Positions 48,361-57,984 of a stretch of DNA of 64,000 nucleotides are shown piece by piece. A program made the position numbers and the translations under genes. The notes under the pieces are model-generated. The model saw only the letters and a list, made by a program, of their open reading frames with translations. It was not told where the DNA came from and did not search any database. Position 1 is the first letter of the stretch. Each line of letters begins with the position of its first letter. Source of the stretch: Sulfurirhabdus sp043759595 (GTDB lineage Bacteria; Pseudomonadota; Gammaproteobacteria; Burkholderiales; SMCO01); contig JAYVLG010000042.1 in the NCBI GenBank assembly GCA_043759595.1, positions 40,048-104,047 of the forward strand. The letters are read 5' to 3'.

Positions 48361-50946
48361 TAAAGCCAGGCATAAAGCAAGTTCGTAGGCATCCAGTGCT
48401 TCAGTTTTAAATACAGGCTGTAAAAAGGGGACATAAATGGTTGCCATCTGCAGCGCAAAAGTGAGCGCTACCGCACTGAGCATCAAAGGATTAGAAAAAA
48501 TACCTTGTTTAAACAGTGACTCTTTTTCAGAACGAATTGCCATTACATGCCCCATCTGCGATAAACACAGCACCGTAAATACCATGGTTTGCCAATGGGC
48601 AGAGCCGGTATGAATTGCCCAGGCCTGGGTAACCAGTGAAACGCCTCCCATCAGCAATCCCACCCACAACATATGCTGCCACATTCCATGGGAAAAAATA
48701 CTCTCCTGAGGCGGACGTGGTTTGCGTCGCATAATGCCTTTTTCTGCCGGTTCTGCTGTCAAAGCCAGCCCTGGCAAACCGTCGGTCACAAGATTAATCC
48801 ATAAAATATGAATGGGCAGCAACGGAATCGGCAACCCAAAAAAAGGCGCAAGAAAAATAGTCCACACTTCGCCCGCGTTGCTGGTCATGGTGTATTTGAT
48901 GAACTTGCGGATATTGTCAAAAATACGCCGCCCTTCACGTACTGCATGCACTATGGTGGCGAAATTATCATCCAGCAGCACCAGAGCTGAAGCATCGCGA
49001 GCAACGTCCGTGCCACCTTTACCCATGGCTACGCCAATATCCGCTCGCTTTAATGCGGGGGCGTCGTTAACGCCATCCCCTGTCATCGCAACAAACTCGC
49101 CTTTATCCTGCAAGGCGCGCACAATCTCGATTTTCTGCTGCGGGTCAACCCGCGCGTAAACACGAATATCCAATACTTGCGACTCAAATTCTGCCTGCGT
49201 GAGCTGTGAAAGTTCTGGTCCCGTGATGACTCTCCCCCCATCAGAGATAATTCCCAGACGCACAGCTATAGCTCTTGCGGTGGCGGGGTGGTCACCCGTA
49301 ATCATCACCGGGACAATACCTGCCGTCTGGCACATGGAAACGGCTGCTTTGACTTCATGTCGGGGCGGGTCCATCATGCCGATCAAACCAAGCAAGACCA
49401 GATTACTTTCTATTTTCTCAGCCTGATCAATATCCGGCAGCTCTGGCCACATCCGGTAAGCAACGGCCAGTACACGCAACCCATCTGCTGCCATACGCTC
49501 GGCATTTGCAAGCATTTCTGTTACTGAAAATGCAATTTTACCTTTGGAAGTCAACATCCCCGTGCAAAGTGGCAGCACACTTTCCGGCGCACCTTTGGTA
49601 AAGGAAACGGTTCCTTGTGCTTCTTTATGGAAAGTAGTCATGCGTTTGCGATCAGAATCAAAAGGCAATTCCAGCAAACGAGGCGAATCCACTTCCAGCA
49701 CTGCTTTTTCAAATCCTGCTTCCACTGCAGCAACATACAAGGCCACTTCGGTCGGGTCACCACTGGGTTTCCCATGTTGTCCATGACTGGCATCATTGCT
49801 TAATGCCAAGGCTTTTAACAGCAATGACCAGACATTACTGTTCGCTTGGCCTTTCCACTCGCGCAACAATTGTCCATCCACAAACATTTCTTCCACTTGC
49901 ATCTTGTTCTGGGTCAGCGTGCCGGTTTTATCGGTGCAAATATAAGTCACGGAGCCCAATGTTTCCACCGCAGGCAGGCGGCGAATCAAAGCATGCTGCT
50001 TTACCATTTTGCGCGCGCCCAAAGCGAGTGCAATCGTCACGACTGCAGGCAAGGCTTCTGGAATAGCAGCAACAGCCAGACTGATTGCCGTGAGTAACAT
50101 GAGCACTGGTGACTCTCCACGCATGACACCCACGACAAATACAATGGCACAAATCGCCAACACAACAAGAGCAAGACGCTTGCCAAATATAGCCAAACGT
50201 TTCTGCAAAGGAGTTTTGATTTCTCCTGCACTTTGCAGAGAGACCGCAATTTTACCAAGTTCGGAATCCATCCCGGTTGCTACTGCTATCCCCAGCCCTC
50301 GTCCGTAAGTCACTATCGTACCTTTATAGGCAAGATTTTTACGATCCCCCAGTGGTAACAATTTTTCAGCTAGTATGGCGATGTGCTTTTCAACCGTCAT
50401 CGATTCACCGGTCAACGCTGCTTCATCTACCTTGAGTTGCGCAACCTCCAGTAGCCGCAAATCTGCAGGGACGATATTTCCTGCTTCCAGCATTACGACA
50501 TCACCCGGCACAATTTCGATGGCAGGCAATTCCAGCGGCACTCCATCCCGCAATACCTTTGCGCTTACCCCGGACATTGCATGTAGCGTCGCCATTGCGC
50601 GCTCCGCACGGAATTCCTGTACAAAGCCAATAATTGCATTCAGAAAAACGATGACGACAATGGCTATCGTATCTTTTACATCACCGATCATGCCGGAAAT
50701 GATGGCAGCGCCAATCAGCACCAGAATCATGAAATCCGAAAACTGGTCGACGACCATGCGTAGCAGGCTTTGTTTAGGTTTTTCTTGCAGCACAATGGGA
50801 CCATGCTGCTGCATACGGTCTTTAGCTTCTGTAGCAGATAAGCCCGATTGGGTATGGGTTTTAAGTTTGCGCGCAGTATCCTCGACCGACATTTCATGCC
50901 AGGAAGGTGATGAGTCGGTTTTGATATGTGAGGGTATATTTACCAT
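48280..50946 (-). CDS. P2-type cation-transporting ATPase (native copy)
   Basis: An 888-residue P-type ATPase of the same P2 class as the GC-rich copy. Motifs: ALTGESMTVEKH, PEALPAVVTIALALGARKMV (M4), CTDKTGTLTQNKM, TGDGVNDAPALKRADIGVAMG. It differs at M4 (PEALP versus PEGLP) and its sequence is much less GC-rich, in keeping with the local background. It is preceded on the same strand by a CaCA-type antiporter gene, suggesting a cation homeostasis group. The ion (Ca2+, Na+ or Mg2+) cannot be fixed from sequence. Confidence 0.9.
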   Translation of the reverse strand: MVNIPSHIKTDSSPSWHEMSVEDTARKLKTHTQSGLSATEAKDRMQQHGPIVLQEKPKQSLLRMVVDQFSDFMILVLIGAAIISGMIGDVKDTIAIVVIVFLNAIIGFVQEFRAERAMATLHAMSGVSAKVLRDGVPLELPAIEIVPGDVVMLEAGNIVPADLRLLEVAQLKVDEAALTGESMTVEKHIAILAEKLLPLGDRKNLAYKGTIVTYGRGLGIAVATGMDSELGKIAVSLQSAGEIKTPLQKRLAIFGKRLALVVLAICAIVFVVGVMRGESPVLMLLTAISLAVAAIPEALPAVVTIALALGARKMVKQHALIRRLPAVETLGSVTYICTDKTGTLTQNKMQVEEMFVDGQLLREWKGQANSNVWSLLLKALALSNDASHGQHGKPSGDPTEVALYVAAVEAGFEKAVLEVDSPRLLELPFDSDRKRMTTFHKEAQGTVSFTKGAPESVLPLCTGMLTSKGKIAFSVTEMLANAERMAADGLRVLAVAYRMWPELPDIDQAEKIESNLVLLGLIGMMDPPRHEVKAAVSMCQTAGIVPVMITGDHPATARAIAVRLGIISDGGRVITGPELSQLTQAEFESQVLDIRVYARVDPQQKIEIVRALQDKGEFVAMTGDGVNDAPALKRADIGVAMGKGGTDVARDASALVLLDDNFATIVHAVREGRRIFDNIRKFIKYTMTSNAGEVWTIFLAPFFGLPIPLLPIHILWINLVTDGLPGLALTAEPAEKGIMRRKPRPPQESIFSHGMWQHMLWVGLLMGGVSLVTQAWAIHTGSAHWQTMVFTVLCLSQMGHVMAIRSEKESLFKQGIFSNPLMLSAVALTFALQMATIYVPFLQPVFKTEALDAYELALCLALSLVVFFAVEMEKWLVRRNILYQDGVE

Positions 50947-51019
50947 GAGAATAATTTGCCTCTAAATTCTGTCATCATTTCCGTATGAATTTCTCCGCAC
51001 TGTGAAATCAGTCACCTGA

Positions 51020-52036
51020 TTAATTCGCGTAAAGATAAATCACATAAGTGTTCAGCAAATATAGCGAAAACAGGAATAAGCTAGCCCAGCCAACCGTTTT
51101 GAAAACCCTGGCCTTAGACCTGTAAAGCAACCCGATGATGGCTACACCCGTCATCATCATGGCAGAAAGCGCCGTCACCGCATGGGATTGTGAAACATGG
51201 GAAAGTAGCGGGCCAGGCAGGTACAAAAGATCATCTATCGCCAGTATCAATATATCAAACAGATTGCTACCCAGCACATTGCCGATGGCCATATCAATGG
51301 CACCAATGCGTAATGCGCCAATTGTGACAGCCAGTTCTGGCACAGAGGTGGCAAATGCAACAAATAGGGTTCCCACAAAACTCTCATGCCACCCCATTAA
51401 CGTAGCAATCGTTTTGCCAATGAATGGCAGCCATAATGCTGCCACCACAACCATTCCAGCGGCACCGGCGTAACATAAGCTCGCTTGCTTGAGCGTCAGA
51501 CCGGGGTAGCGCTCAGCCACCCCTTCCACTGCTGTACCGATATGCTCACGTTCATACCGAAACACTGTGCGCATGGCCACCGCATACATCAAAATGATAA
51601 TGGGTGTATAAATACCAACATGCAAGAATGTCGGCATGTTTCCGTTGGCAGAAAGCAAAATATTAAAGCCTGCAAAGCCAATCAATAAAACGCCAAAACC
51701 AGCCGAAAGTACATGCCCCTGGCTAGCCCGGGTGTAAACAGATTCTTTGCGGTAAAGAAAATCCAGTACCACAATAATCAGCAAGTTAAACACACAACTA
51801 CCCAAAACATCACCCACCGCAATATCTGGTGTATTCGCAATACCAACAGCACTCACCCCAGTGACCAGTTCAGGCAGGGAAGTCACCGTCGCCATGAGAA
51901 TCAATCCAATCCAGGTCCCTCCCATGCCTGTTTTCTCTGCAATTACATCACCGTATCGAGACAATTTGACGCCACCCCAGCCTATCAAGGCAAGGCATAC
52001 TGCAAATTGAATCCAGACACTGGCTAAACCAAGCAT
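51020..52036 (-). CDS. CaCA-superfamily Na+/Ca2+ (or cation/H+) exchanger
   Basis: A 338-residue membrane antiporter of the YrbG-like group with about ten helices in two inverted halves. The alpha-repeats are GLILMATVTSLPELVTGVSA with DVLGSCVFNLLIIV in the first half and LFVAFATSVPELAVTIGALRIG with NVLGSNLFDILILAID in the second. These bind the exchanged Ca2+. The next gene on the same strand is the P-type ATPase, 74 bases away, so coordinated cation control is likely. Confidence 0.9.
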   Translation of the reverse strand: MLGLASVWIQFAVCLALIGWGGVKLSRYGDVIAEKTGMGGTWIGLILMATVTSLPELVTGVSAVGIANTPDIAVGDVLGSCVFNLLIIVVLDFLYRKESVYTRASQGHVLSAGFGVLLIGFAGFNILLSANGNMPTFLHVGIYTPIIILMYAVAMRTVFRYEREHIGTAVEGVAERYPGLTLKQASLCYAGAAGMVVVAALWLPFIGKTIATLMGWHESFVGTLFVAFATSVPELAVTIGALRIGAIDMAIGNVLGSNLFDILILAIDDLLYLPGPLLSHVSQSHAVTALSAMMMTGVAIIGLLYRSKARVFKTVGWASLFLFSLYLLNTYVIYLYAN

Positions 52037-52353
52037 TGTTCACCCCACTGATCACTACAAACAGGATAAAACTGTCACAAATATGCTATTTCAGCATTTT
52101 TTTAATTATAGAAATCACAATAAATGTTTATTTATCAATTAGTTATCTAAAAATTGTTGTTGGGGGGGGGCACGACTTAACAGTCCATTTCTGCCAGTAC
52201 ATCATGGCTTTAATAATGACGTCATGCTAGACGTCACCATAACATAAAACACTCAGTAAAAATTTCGTATGAACAAGACTGTTCTAAATTTCAAATTTTT
52301 TTGTTTATACTTACCTGGAACCCATTTTTAATATCGTCGGTTGAATAATCAAT
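52037..52353. other. Intergenic region with a G9 tract
   Basis: AT-rich, no gene. A run of nine G residues lies at 52162-52170. The region lies between divergent genes (antiporter leftward, DUF4124 protein rightward), so both promoters may be here. Confidence 0.5.
52162..52170. repeat. Homopolymeric G9 tract
   Basis: Nine consecutive G in an otherwise AT-rich intergenic space, about 180 bases before the DUF4124 gene. Such tracts can slip and vary promoter spacing. Confidence 0.6.
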
Positions 52354-53013
52354 ATGAAGAAATTATTTTCATTAAGCTCGTTTCTGATGAGCGGTTTTCT
52401 TGTTCTTATCTCAGCAAATAATTCGCTGGCTGAAATATATAAATATACAGACGCTCAGGGTGGCGTTCACTATTCGCAAACCAAGCCTGAAGCACAAGTA
52501 CCCACAAAAACAATGAATATCAAGACAGCACCTGCCAAAAAAATTGAGCCCGAAACATCAGTCACACCTAACGATCTACTATCAGAAAGTTGTGAGCATG
52601 GTGACTCATTTATCAGAGACAACAAAGTATTTTGTTGCACCTCGAGATGCTTGCGTGACCGGATAGAAAAAGGGCTGGAATACAGTTGTGCCGATCCACG
52701 CTGCCACCAGGCAGCGTCTAAAATAAAACAGGATATTGCGCTGCGAGATAAAAAAGAAAAAGATGAGGCATTAACAAGAACAAATGCCATTAAAGAAGAA
52801 AAAATGATAACCGCAAGAGACAAAAAAATTGTGGATGACTGCAATAAACGACATGAAATTTATTGTAATAATAGCGCTGAAAACATCGTGAAAGCGCAGC
52901 AGGAAGAAGCTAAAAGAATTGAGGAACTAGATCGGGAAAACAGGGAAGCAAAAATCTATAATCGTGGCAAAAATGTTCCTCGTGACAACCAAAACGATAT
53001 TTATATTAGATAG
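52354..53013 (+). CDS. Exported DUF4124 domain protein
   Basis: A 219-residue exported protein. A signal peptide (NNSLAE) is followed by a DUF4124 domain (IYKYTDAQGGVHYSQTKPEA), common in betaproteobacterial envelope proteins. A Cys-rich middle (SESCEHG, VFCCTSRCLRD, YSCADPRCHQA; six or more cysteines) probably forms disulfides. The C-terminal third is a charged coiled-coil-like helix (IKEEKMITARDKKIVDDCNK, EEAKRIEELDRENREAK). Function unknown. Confidence 0.8.
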   Translation: MKKLFSLSSFLMSGFLVLISANNSLAEIYKYTDAQGGVHYSQTKPEAQVPTKTMNIKTAPAKKIEPETSVTPNDLLSESCEHGDSFIRDNKVFCCTSRCLRDRIEKGLEYSCADPRCHQAASKIKQDIALRDKKEKDEALTRTNAIKEEKMITARDKKIVDDCNKRHEIYCNNSAENIVKAQQEEAKRIEELDRENREAKIYNRGKNVPRDNQNDIYIR

Positions 53014-53064
53014 CCTCTCAGCTCCCCCTTTTGTAAAACAGAAGGGGCGCCCATCTGCATCGCA

Positions 53065-54111
53065 TTAAATTTCCACACCCCTCACCTGCAACAACAACTT
53101 GCGTACAGGCGCGGGAATCGCCGCATCTACTGCCTCTTCAATTGACAGCCATATTCCGTCAGGAAGCGCAGCCTTGTTTGACAGTTTGACGAGATGCAAC
53201 AAGCAAGGGGAAATCAGTAATTTGTAATGGGTAAACGTATGTTCAAAAATGGGCAAAGTCTTTGTGCTTTGCACTGATACTTTGAACTGTTCGTGACTGA
53301 ATTTTTCGCCCTCCTCACCCACGGCCATTTCCGGAAAGCTCCACAGGCCACCCCAAATACCTTTAGATGGTCGTTTTTCCAGAAACACCTGACCGTTGTG
53401 AATCATAATCAGCATACTGGTTTGCTTAGTCGGTATCGCTTTTTTTTGTTTGCGCGCAGGCAATTCAGCAACCCGCTGATCACGAAATGCAACGCAACCA
53501 GTTTGCAAGGGACAGGCCGTACATTCCGGACGACTGCGAGAACAAATACTTGCGCCTAAATCCATCACTGCCTGGGTATATACTTCAATATCCGATGGAG
53601 GAAGAAGGGACTCGGCTATTTCCCACAAACTGTTTTCGATTTTTTTTTCGCCGGGATAGCCTTCAACCCCGAAATAACGAGCCAGCACCCGTTTGACGTT
53701 GCCGTCCAGGATGGCAAAGCGCTTGCCGAAAGCAAAGGCGCTGATCGCTGCAGCAGTGGAGCGCCCAATTCCGGGCAGTGCGATAATTTGCTCAAAATGA
53801 CAAGGAAATTGCCCTTGGTGTTGTTCGGCAATGGCTTTGGCAGCGCGGTGCAAATTGCGTGCGCGCGAGTAATATCCTAATCCACTCCAGTGCTGTAAAA
53901 CGGCACCCTCATCTGCGGCTGCAAGATGGGCTATATCAGGAAAGCGTTCCAGAAAGCGGGCATAATAGGGGATAACCGTGCCCACCTGGGTTTGTTGCAG
54001 CATTATTTCTGAAAGCCATACGCGATACGGGTCGCGGGTTTTCTGCCAGGGCAGATCATGGCGGCCGTGCTGCTTTTGCCATGCAATGATGCTGCTGGAA
54101 AATTCGTGCAT
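53065..54111 (-). CDS. mutY: A/G-specific adenine DNA glycosylase
   Basis: A 348-residue base-excision repair enzyme that removes adenine opposite 8-oxoguanine. The HhH-GPD fold has catalytic Glu in WLSEIMLQQTQVGTVIPYY, the helix-hairpin-helix LPGIGRSTAAAISAFAF and the [4Fe-4S] loop CSRSRPECTACPLQTGC. The C-terminal NUDIX-like domain (about 230-340) recognises oxoG (RPSKGIWGGLWSFPEM). I choose the ATG at 54111, which aligns with the standard MutY start; a TTG 24 bases upstream is possible. It follows and nearly overlaps the asmA gene, as in many betaproteobacteria. Confidence 0.95.
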   Translation of the reverse strand: MHEFSSSIIAWQKQHGRHDLPWQKTRDPYRVWLSEIMLQQTQVGTVIPYYARFLERFPDIAHLAAADEGAVLQHWSGLGYYSRARNLHRAAKAIAEQHQGQFPCHFEQIIALPGIGRSTAAAISAFAFGKRFAILDGNVKRVLARYFGVEGYPGEKKIENSLWEIAESLLPPSDIEVYTQAVMDLGASICSRSRPECTACPLQTGCVAFRDQRVAELPARKQKKAIPTKQTSMLIMIHNGQVFLEKRPSKGIWGGLWSFPEMAVGEEGEKFSHEQFKVSVQSTKTLPIFEHTFTHYKLLISPCLLHLVKLSNKAALPDGIWLSIEEAVDAAIPAPVRKLLLQVRGVEI

Positions 54112-54124
54112 ACCAATAATTGGC

Positions 54125-56341
54125 TTAACGGCCAAACAATCCTTTCAGCTGATCTTTTAACTCATCTTGCAACCTGGTTTTTATTTCTTCTTTTTTCTCT
54201 TCCACCTTGGCTTTGACTGCTTCTGATGCTAACGCATTAAAATCAATATTGTATTTCAGTGCATCAAAAGGACCGGACAAACGTACCGGCACTGTAATAC
54301 CACGCAGCGAACCTGAATCTGCACCACCCTGACCTTCAAGCGAACCGACCACTGTTGCCTTGGCCAGATAATTCATGCTGCTTTGGCCAATATTGATATC
54401 ACCATCACCCCCCAGGCGTAATAAAGGTGACTTCATGGAAAGATCATTATTGTGGGCAATACCCTTGCGAATATTAAAGCTCGCCTTCAATTCAGAAAAA
54501 TCGGTTTTTTCAGCCGCATTGGCAGACTGGGTCTGTTCACCTTTCAACGCACCCAGCTTTGCTTTTGCATTGCGTAATGTTGCTGCCACATTGATACCCT
54601 TAATTGCACCATCGACAAGATTCATCGATGCATTCCCACTTAATGATTTTTTCATGGCACTGACTGTCACCCCGGAAGCCGCCACATCCATTGAGATAGC
54701 ACCTTTACCTTCCAGCATATCTTTTTCTGTCAGGTCTTTCAGCAAAGGCCCGACGCTCACACCGCGCAAACTTTGCTTTACCGTAAACTGAGGAGTATCT
54801 CTGGCGACTACACTGACCGCCCCATCCATACTCCCCTGATAAAGATTGGCTGAAAGCGGTTTTACATCCAGCTTGCCGCCGGCAGCTTTCACATCCAGTC
54901 GGAGATTACTGGATTTGATATTGGATACTTTCAGCGTCCCGACTCGCAGACTTCCAGTGGCATTCAGTGTTTTCAGCGCAGACAGATCCATCGGCTTTTC
55001 TGGCTCAGCTGTTTTTTGCTTCGGTTCCTTGGGTAAATACCGATCCACATCCAACTGGTCAATCGCCACATCAAAGCGGTAACCTGGAGATGAAAATTGA
55101 GCCATGCCCAGTTTTGCCTGAATATTGCTATCATCCAGCTTGGTAGTCATGTTAAGCGCGACATCCTGTTTCTTTAAATCAGCATGCGCGTCTCCGGACA
55201 AGGCCACAACCATTTGCCCTTTCGGTAACTTCGGATTAGTGACAGTCATATTTGCCACCAGCTTTGCCAGGTCAAATCGCTGCGTGTCCAGATTACCTGC
55301 AAAGGGGCTAGTCAATTTACCTTTGATGGCGTTTTCACCCTGCTTTCCGTCGATATCCAATACTATGCTCGCCGCCTTGAAAGCTTTACCCGTCCCTTCC
55401 ATAGCAGCCACAGTCAACACCGCTTTAATTGCGCCTTTAGCCTGTTCGATATTGGTTTCCAGCGTGATTTTATCGCTGAATACCTTGTCTTTGGTCAGCT
55501 GGATTTTAGGGGCATCCAGTTTCAAATCCAGCTTGTCACTGCCACGCTTGCCGCTGACTGTAGATTTAAGTCCTTTGGCTATGAATTCTGCTGTATCTGG
55601 CTTGGCGTCCACATCGCCTTTCAAACCAAGATCAAGATTAGAAAATCCGGCGGCATCACCTTTTACATTCAAATCCAGGCCATCCATTACGTAATGCTTT
55701 TTTTCCAATTCAAATAATAGTCCGGTATCCAGCTTCACATGCGCGTTAACTTTTGGCTTATCCATCTGAACATTGAAGTCCAGCGAAATATCAGTCTTTG
55801 TTGCATCTCTCAAGCGTCCGCTTTTCATACCGAATGCACTGACTGAAAGCTTTCGCCCTTCTTTCTGATCATCAAATGCAAATGCGCTATTGGAAATTTT
55901 TACGCCATCAATATCAAACTTCAGCTGTTCAGTTTGCTCTTCTTTTTTCATCAGATCATCGATATTAGTCGTACCATCTTTGAAACGCACCAGTTTTGCC
56001 CGTGCACCATCTACGGTTACATGATCAACCACCAGCGATTTTTTCAACAATGGCAACCAGGCAACATAAAGTTTTACGCCATCTACTGAAGCAAACTCCG
56101 CTGTCCCATTATGTTCACTCAGGGATACCTTGCCCAGATCAAGCCCCAGTTTGGGGAACAAAGCTAATTTAATATCCCCTGCCAAAGTTAGCGTGCGCTG
56201 TTTTTTCTCTTGAACCATTTTGACGATTAATGGCTTATAGTCATTAGGATTAACCATAAACGCAAAAGTGACCAGCAACAAAGCAAAAATAACGGACAGG
56301 AAAACAACAGTAATCAGGATATATTTAAACGTTTTATTCAT
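54125..56341 (-). CDS. asmA: AsmA family outer-membrane biogenesis protein
   Basis: A 738-residue inner-membrane-anchored periplasmic protein. One N-terminal membrane segment (YILITVVFLSVIFALLLVTFAF) precedes the AsmA domain (NPNDYKPLIVKMVQEKK, LTLAGDIKLALFPKLGLDLG), then repetitive beta-rich sequence of the type forming a bridge for phospholipid transport. The C-terminal AsmA_2-like portion has DGAIKGINVAATLRNAKAK and GSLRGITVPVRLSGPFDALKYNID. AsmA-like proteins move lipids between membranes. I start at 56341, which leaves the upstream tRNA-Gly intact. Confidence 0.9.
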   Translation of the reverse strand: MNKTFKYILITVVFLSVIFALLLVTFAFMVNPNDYKPLIVKMVQEKKQRTLTLAGDIKLALFPKLGLDLGKVSLSEHNGTAEFASVDGVKLYVAWLPLLKKSLVVDHVTVDGARAKLVRFKDGTTNIDDLMKKEEQTEQLKFDIDGVKISNSAFAFDDQKEGRKLSVSAFGMKSGRLRDATKTDISLDFNVQMDKPKVNAHVKLDTGLLFELEKKHYVMDGLDLNVKGDAAGFSNLDLGLKGDVDAKPDTAEFIAKGLKSTVSGKRGSDKLDLKLDAPKIQLTKDKVFSDKITLETNIEQAKGAIKAVLTVAAMEGTGKAFKAASIVLDIDGKQGENAIKGKLTSPFAGNLDTQRFDLAKLVANMTVTNPKLPKGQMVVALSGDAHADLKKQDVALNMTTKLDDSNIQAKLGMAQFSSPGYRFDVAIDQLDVDRYLPKEPKQKTAEPEKPMDLSALKTLNATGSLRVGTLKVSNIKSSNLRLDVKAAGGKLDVKPLSANLYQGSMDGAVSVVARDTPQFTVKQSLRGVSVGPLLKDLTEKDMLEGKGAISMDVAASGVTVSAMKKSLSGNASMNLVDGAIKGINVAATLRNAKAKLGALKGEQTQSANAAEKTDFSELKASFNIRKGIAHNNDLSMKSPLLRLGGDGDINIGQSSMNYLAKATVVGSLEGQGGADSGSLRGITVPVRLSGPFDALKYNIDFNALASEAVKAKVEEKKEEIKTRLQDELKDQLKGLFGR

Positions 56342-56422
56342 TTGGTTTCCAGGATTGCGAAAAATCGAGTAATTAATCTGATAACTACTTTCAATATAGT
56401 AGCGAGTACGGTAAGAAATGAG

Positions 56423-56496
56423 TGGAGCGGGTGAAGGGAATCGAACCCTCGTATGCAGCTTGGGAAGCTGCCGTTCTACCATTGAACTACACCCGC
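56423..56496 (-). tRNA. glyT: tRNA-Gly (anticodon CCC)
   Basis: A 74-base tRNA including encoded CCA. The acceptor stem GCGGGTG pairs with CACCCGC. The D-arm TAGTTCAATGGTAGA follows. The anticodon stem GCAGC/GCTGC encloses the loop TTCCCAA, giving anticodon CCC, and the T-arm is GAGGGTTCGATTCCCTTC. It decodes GGG. It lies directly upstream of asmA on the same strand. Confidence 0.95.
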
Positions 56497-56872
56497 GTTT
56501 CCGATAATTTTACGTTGGTTCCTGCCATTACTCAACTGCCATACCTGTAATTGCATGACAAACCATAGTCGCTTACCATTTATTAATGATTCCGGGCGGA
56601 TGGAAATAAGGGATTCAGGATTTTACTGTGGGTGACTGTTAAATCACCCAACGGTCAATTTCGTTTAATAATTGGGTAGGTCGGTTACGAGGTTGGAATA
56701 GGTTGCGTCTGCATGCGGCAGTTGTGTGCCAGTTGAGTGGCAGTTGCAGGCGGTCAGGGTGGTAGCCGCAAAGGTCCGCTTTCCCGGTGAAAACTGAAGT
56801 TGGCCTTGACCACTTTGGAATGCCGTGCTGGATGGAAATCCATCTACTAAACTATGGGAAGTCCTTGCAGCC
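56497..56872. other. Intergenic region between tRNA-Gly and the HxlR gene
   Basis: No gene is seen. The right part (56700-56760) contains imperfect short repeats (GCAGTTG.GTGCCAGTTG.GTGGCAGTTGCAGG in pieces) of no clear meaning. Confidence 0.5.
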
Positions 56873-57262
56873 TCAGTCCCTGATTTCAGGTGGGTTGAAC
56901 TTCTCAGGAAACTTTACCCCTGGTAGATACTGTTTACCCCAATGGAGCATGGCCCGCAACACTGGGGCGAGATCGGCTCCTCGTGTGGTAAGGAAGTATT
57001 CGGCGCGTGGCGGGTTGTCTTGATACAGCACGCGTTTGATGAGTCTAGCCGCTTCAAGCCGTTTGAGCCGCTCTGCCAGAATATTGGTTGGTATTGCTTC
57101 TGGCGACTTTAGAAAGTCACCATAGCGATGTTTGTTCAAAAAAAGATCCCGCACCACAATCAGTGTCCACTTGTCCCCCAGAATGTCCAGCACACCAGCA
57201 ACCGGGCAAGAAGAGCGAAATTCATTCGGAAAGGTTGGAGAATTAGCCATAGTTTGTTTCAT
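56873..57262 (-). CDS. HxlR/DUF24 family transcriptional regulator
   Basis: A 129-residue winged-helix regulator of the HxlR family. Landmarks: SSCPVAGVLDILGDKWTLIVVRDLF, GDFLKSPEAIPTNILAERLKRLEAARLI (recognition helix), and YFLTTRGADLAPVLRAMLHWGKQYLP. The Cys in SSCPV is the redox- or aldehyde-sensing position of many HxlR proteins. The start is uncertain: ATG at 57280, 57262 or 57250 are possible; the first lies inside a palindrome, so I choose 57262. Three palindromes occupy the region just upstream, giving a likely autoregulatory promoter. The divergent thioesterase gene, about 200 bases away, is a candidate target. Confidence 0.85.
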   Translation of the reverse strand: MKQTMANSPTFPNEFRSSCPVAGVLDILGDKWTLIVVRDLFLNKHRYGDFLKSPEAIPTNILAERLKRLEAARLIKRVLYQDNPPRAEYFLTTRGADLAPVLRAMLHWGKQYLPGVKFPEKFNPPEIRD

Positions 57263-57263
57263 G

Positions 57264-57280
57264 ATGTTTACTGTAAACAT
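57264..57280. promoter_or_regulatory. Palindrome in the HxlR leader
   Basis: ATGTTTACTGTAAACAT is perfect around a central T. It lies next to the first of two ACTTGCA boxes and may be a further operator or an mRNA hairpin. Confidence 0.5.
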
Positions 57281-57283
57281 GTT

Positions 57284-57300
57284 ACTTGCATTTTGCAAGT
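57284..57300. promoter_or_regulatory. HxlR operator candidate 1
   Basis: ACTTGCATTTTGCAAGT: perfect 7-bp arms around TTT. The same box recurs 38 bases further right, the spacing of cooperative dimer sites on nearly the same DNA face. Confidence 0.7.
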
Positions 57301-57321
57301 AACTGGATGTACGATAGCATA

Positions 57322-57338
57322 ACTTGCATATTGCAAGT
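57322..57338. promoter_or_regulatory. HxlR operator candidate 2
   Basis: ACTTGCATATTGCAAGT: perfect 7-bp arms ACTTGCA/TGCAAGT around TAT, matching box 1. Located between the divergent HxlR and thioesterase genes. Confidence 0.7.
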
Positions 57339-57498
57339 GTCTCGTGTTGATAAACGTAAACAATGAGGGATAAACGGATGATCGATCAAACTGGCAGCTT
57401 TAATTGTTCATCTATGAACTGACTATAACTGTGTTTTTCGACGATTACCGAAATTCATTGCCTACAAAATTTCAAATGCAAATGTAAGGAGTTCTGGC

Positions 57499-57984
57499 AT
57501 GAAACCAGAAATCGATAAACTACCGGTTTTGGAATATTTGCAGAAGCATGTTGAGGGTTCGCTCACAGAGGCCCATACCACGCACATGAAATATCCGACT
57601 GCGATTTCCCAGACCCTTGATATAAGAATCGTTGAAGTTGGTAAAGGGGTTGCCACCGTAGAAATTGACGCAGACTCAGACGTTCACGGGAATCAGCAAG
57701 GAACCGTTCATGGTGGATTGATTTGCGAGCTTGCAGATTCCGCCATTGGTACAGCTCATTCAACGCTTATGGGCGAGGGTGAGTCCTTTACGACAATTGA
57801 ACTTAAGATTAATTTTTTTCGGCCGGTTTTAAAGTCTAAACTCCGTGCTAGTGCAAAACCTATCCAAAGTGGACGCACTATTTCCTGCTACACCTGTGAA
57901 ATTATTCGAGATGATAATAAATTGGTAGCCATGGTTACCAGCACTGTCATGACTTTGCGCGGAGAACTTGCTGTTGGTCGCTAG
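57499..57984 (+). CDS. PaaI-type hotdog thioesterase
   Basis: A 161-residue acyl-CoA thioesterase-like protein of the hotdog PaaI family. The catalytic segment is QQGTVHGGLICELADSAIGTAHS (His-Gly-Gly, then acidic residue), followed by FTTIELKINFFRPV and a C-terminal CYTCEIIRDDNKLVAMVTSTVM strand. It probably hydrolyses a small or aryl-acyl-CoA. Its position beyond the HxlR operators suggests control by that regulator. Confidence 0.85.
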   Translation: MKPEIDKLPVLEYLQKHVEGSLTEAHTTHMKYPTAISQTLDIRIVEVGKGVATVEIDADSDVHGNQQGTVHGGLICELADSAIGTAHSTLMGEGESFTTIELKINFFRPVLKSKLRASAKPIQSGRTISCYTCEIIRDDNKLVAMVTSTVMTLRGELAVGR

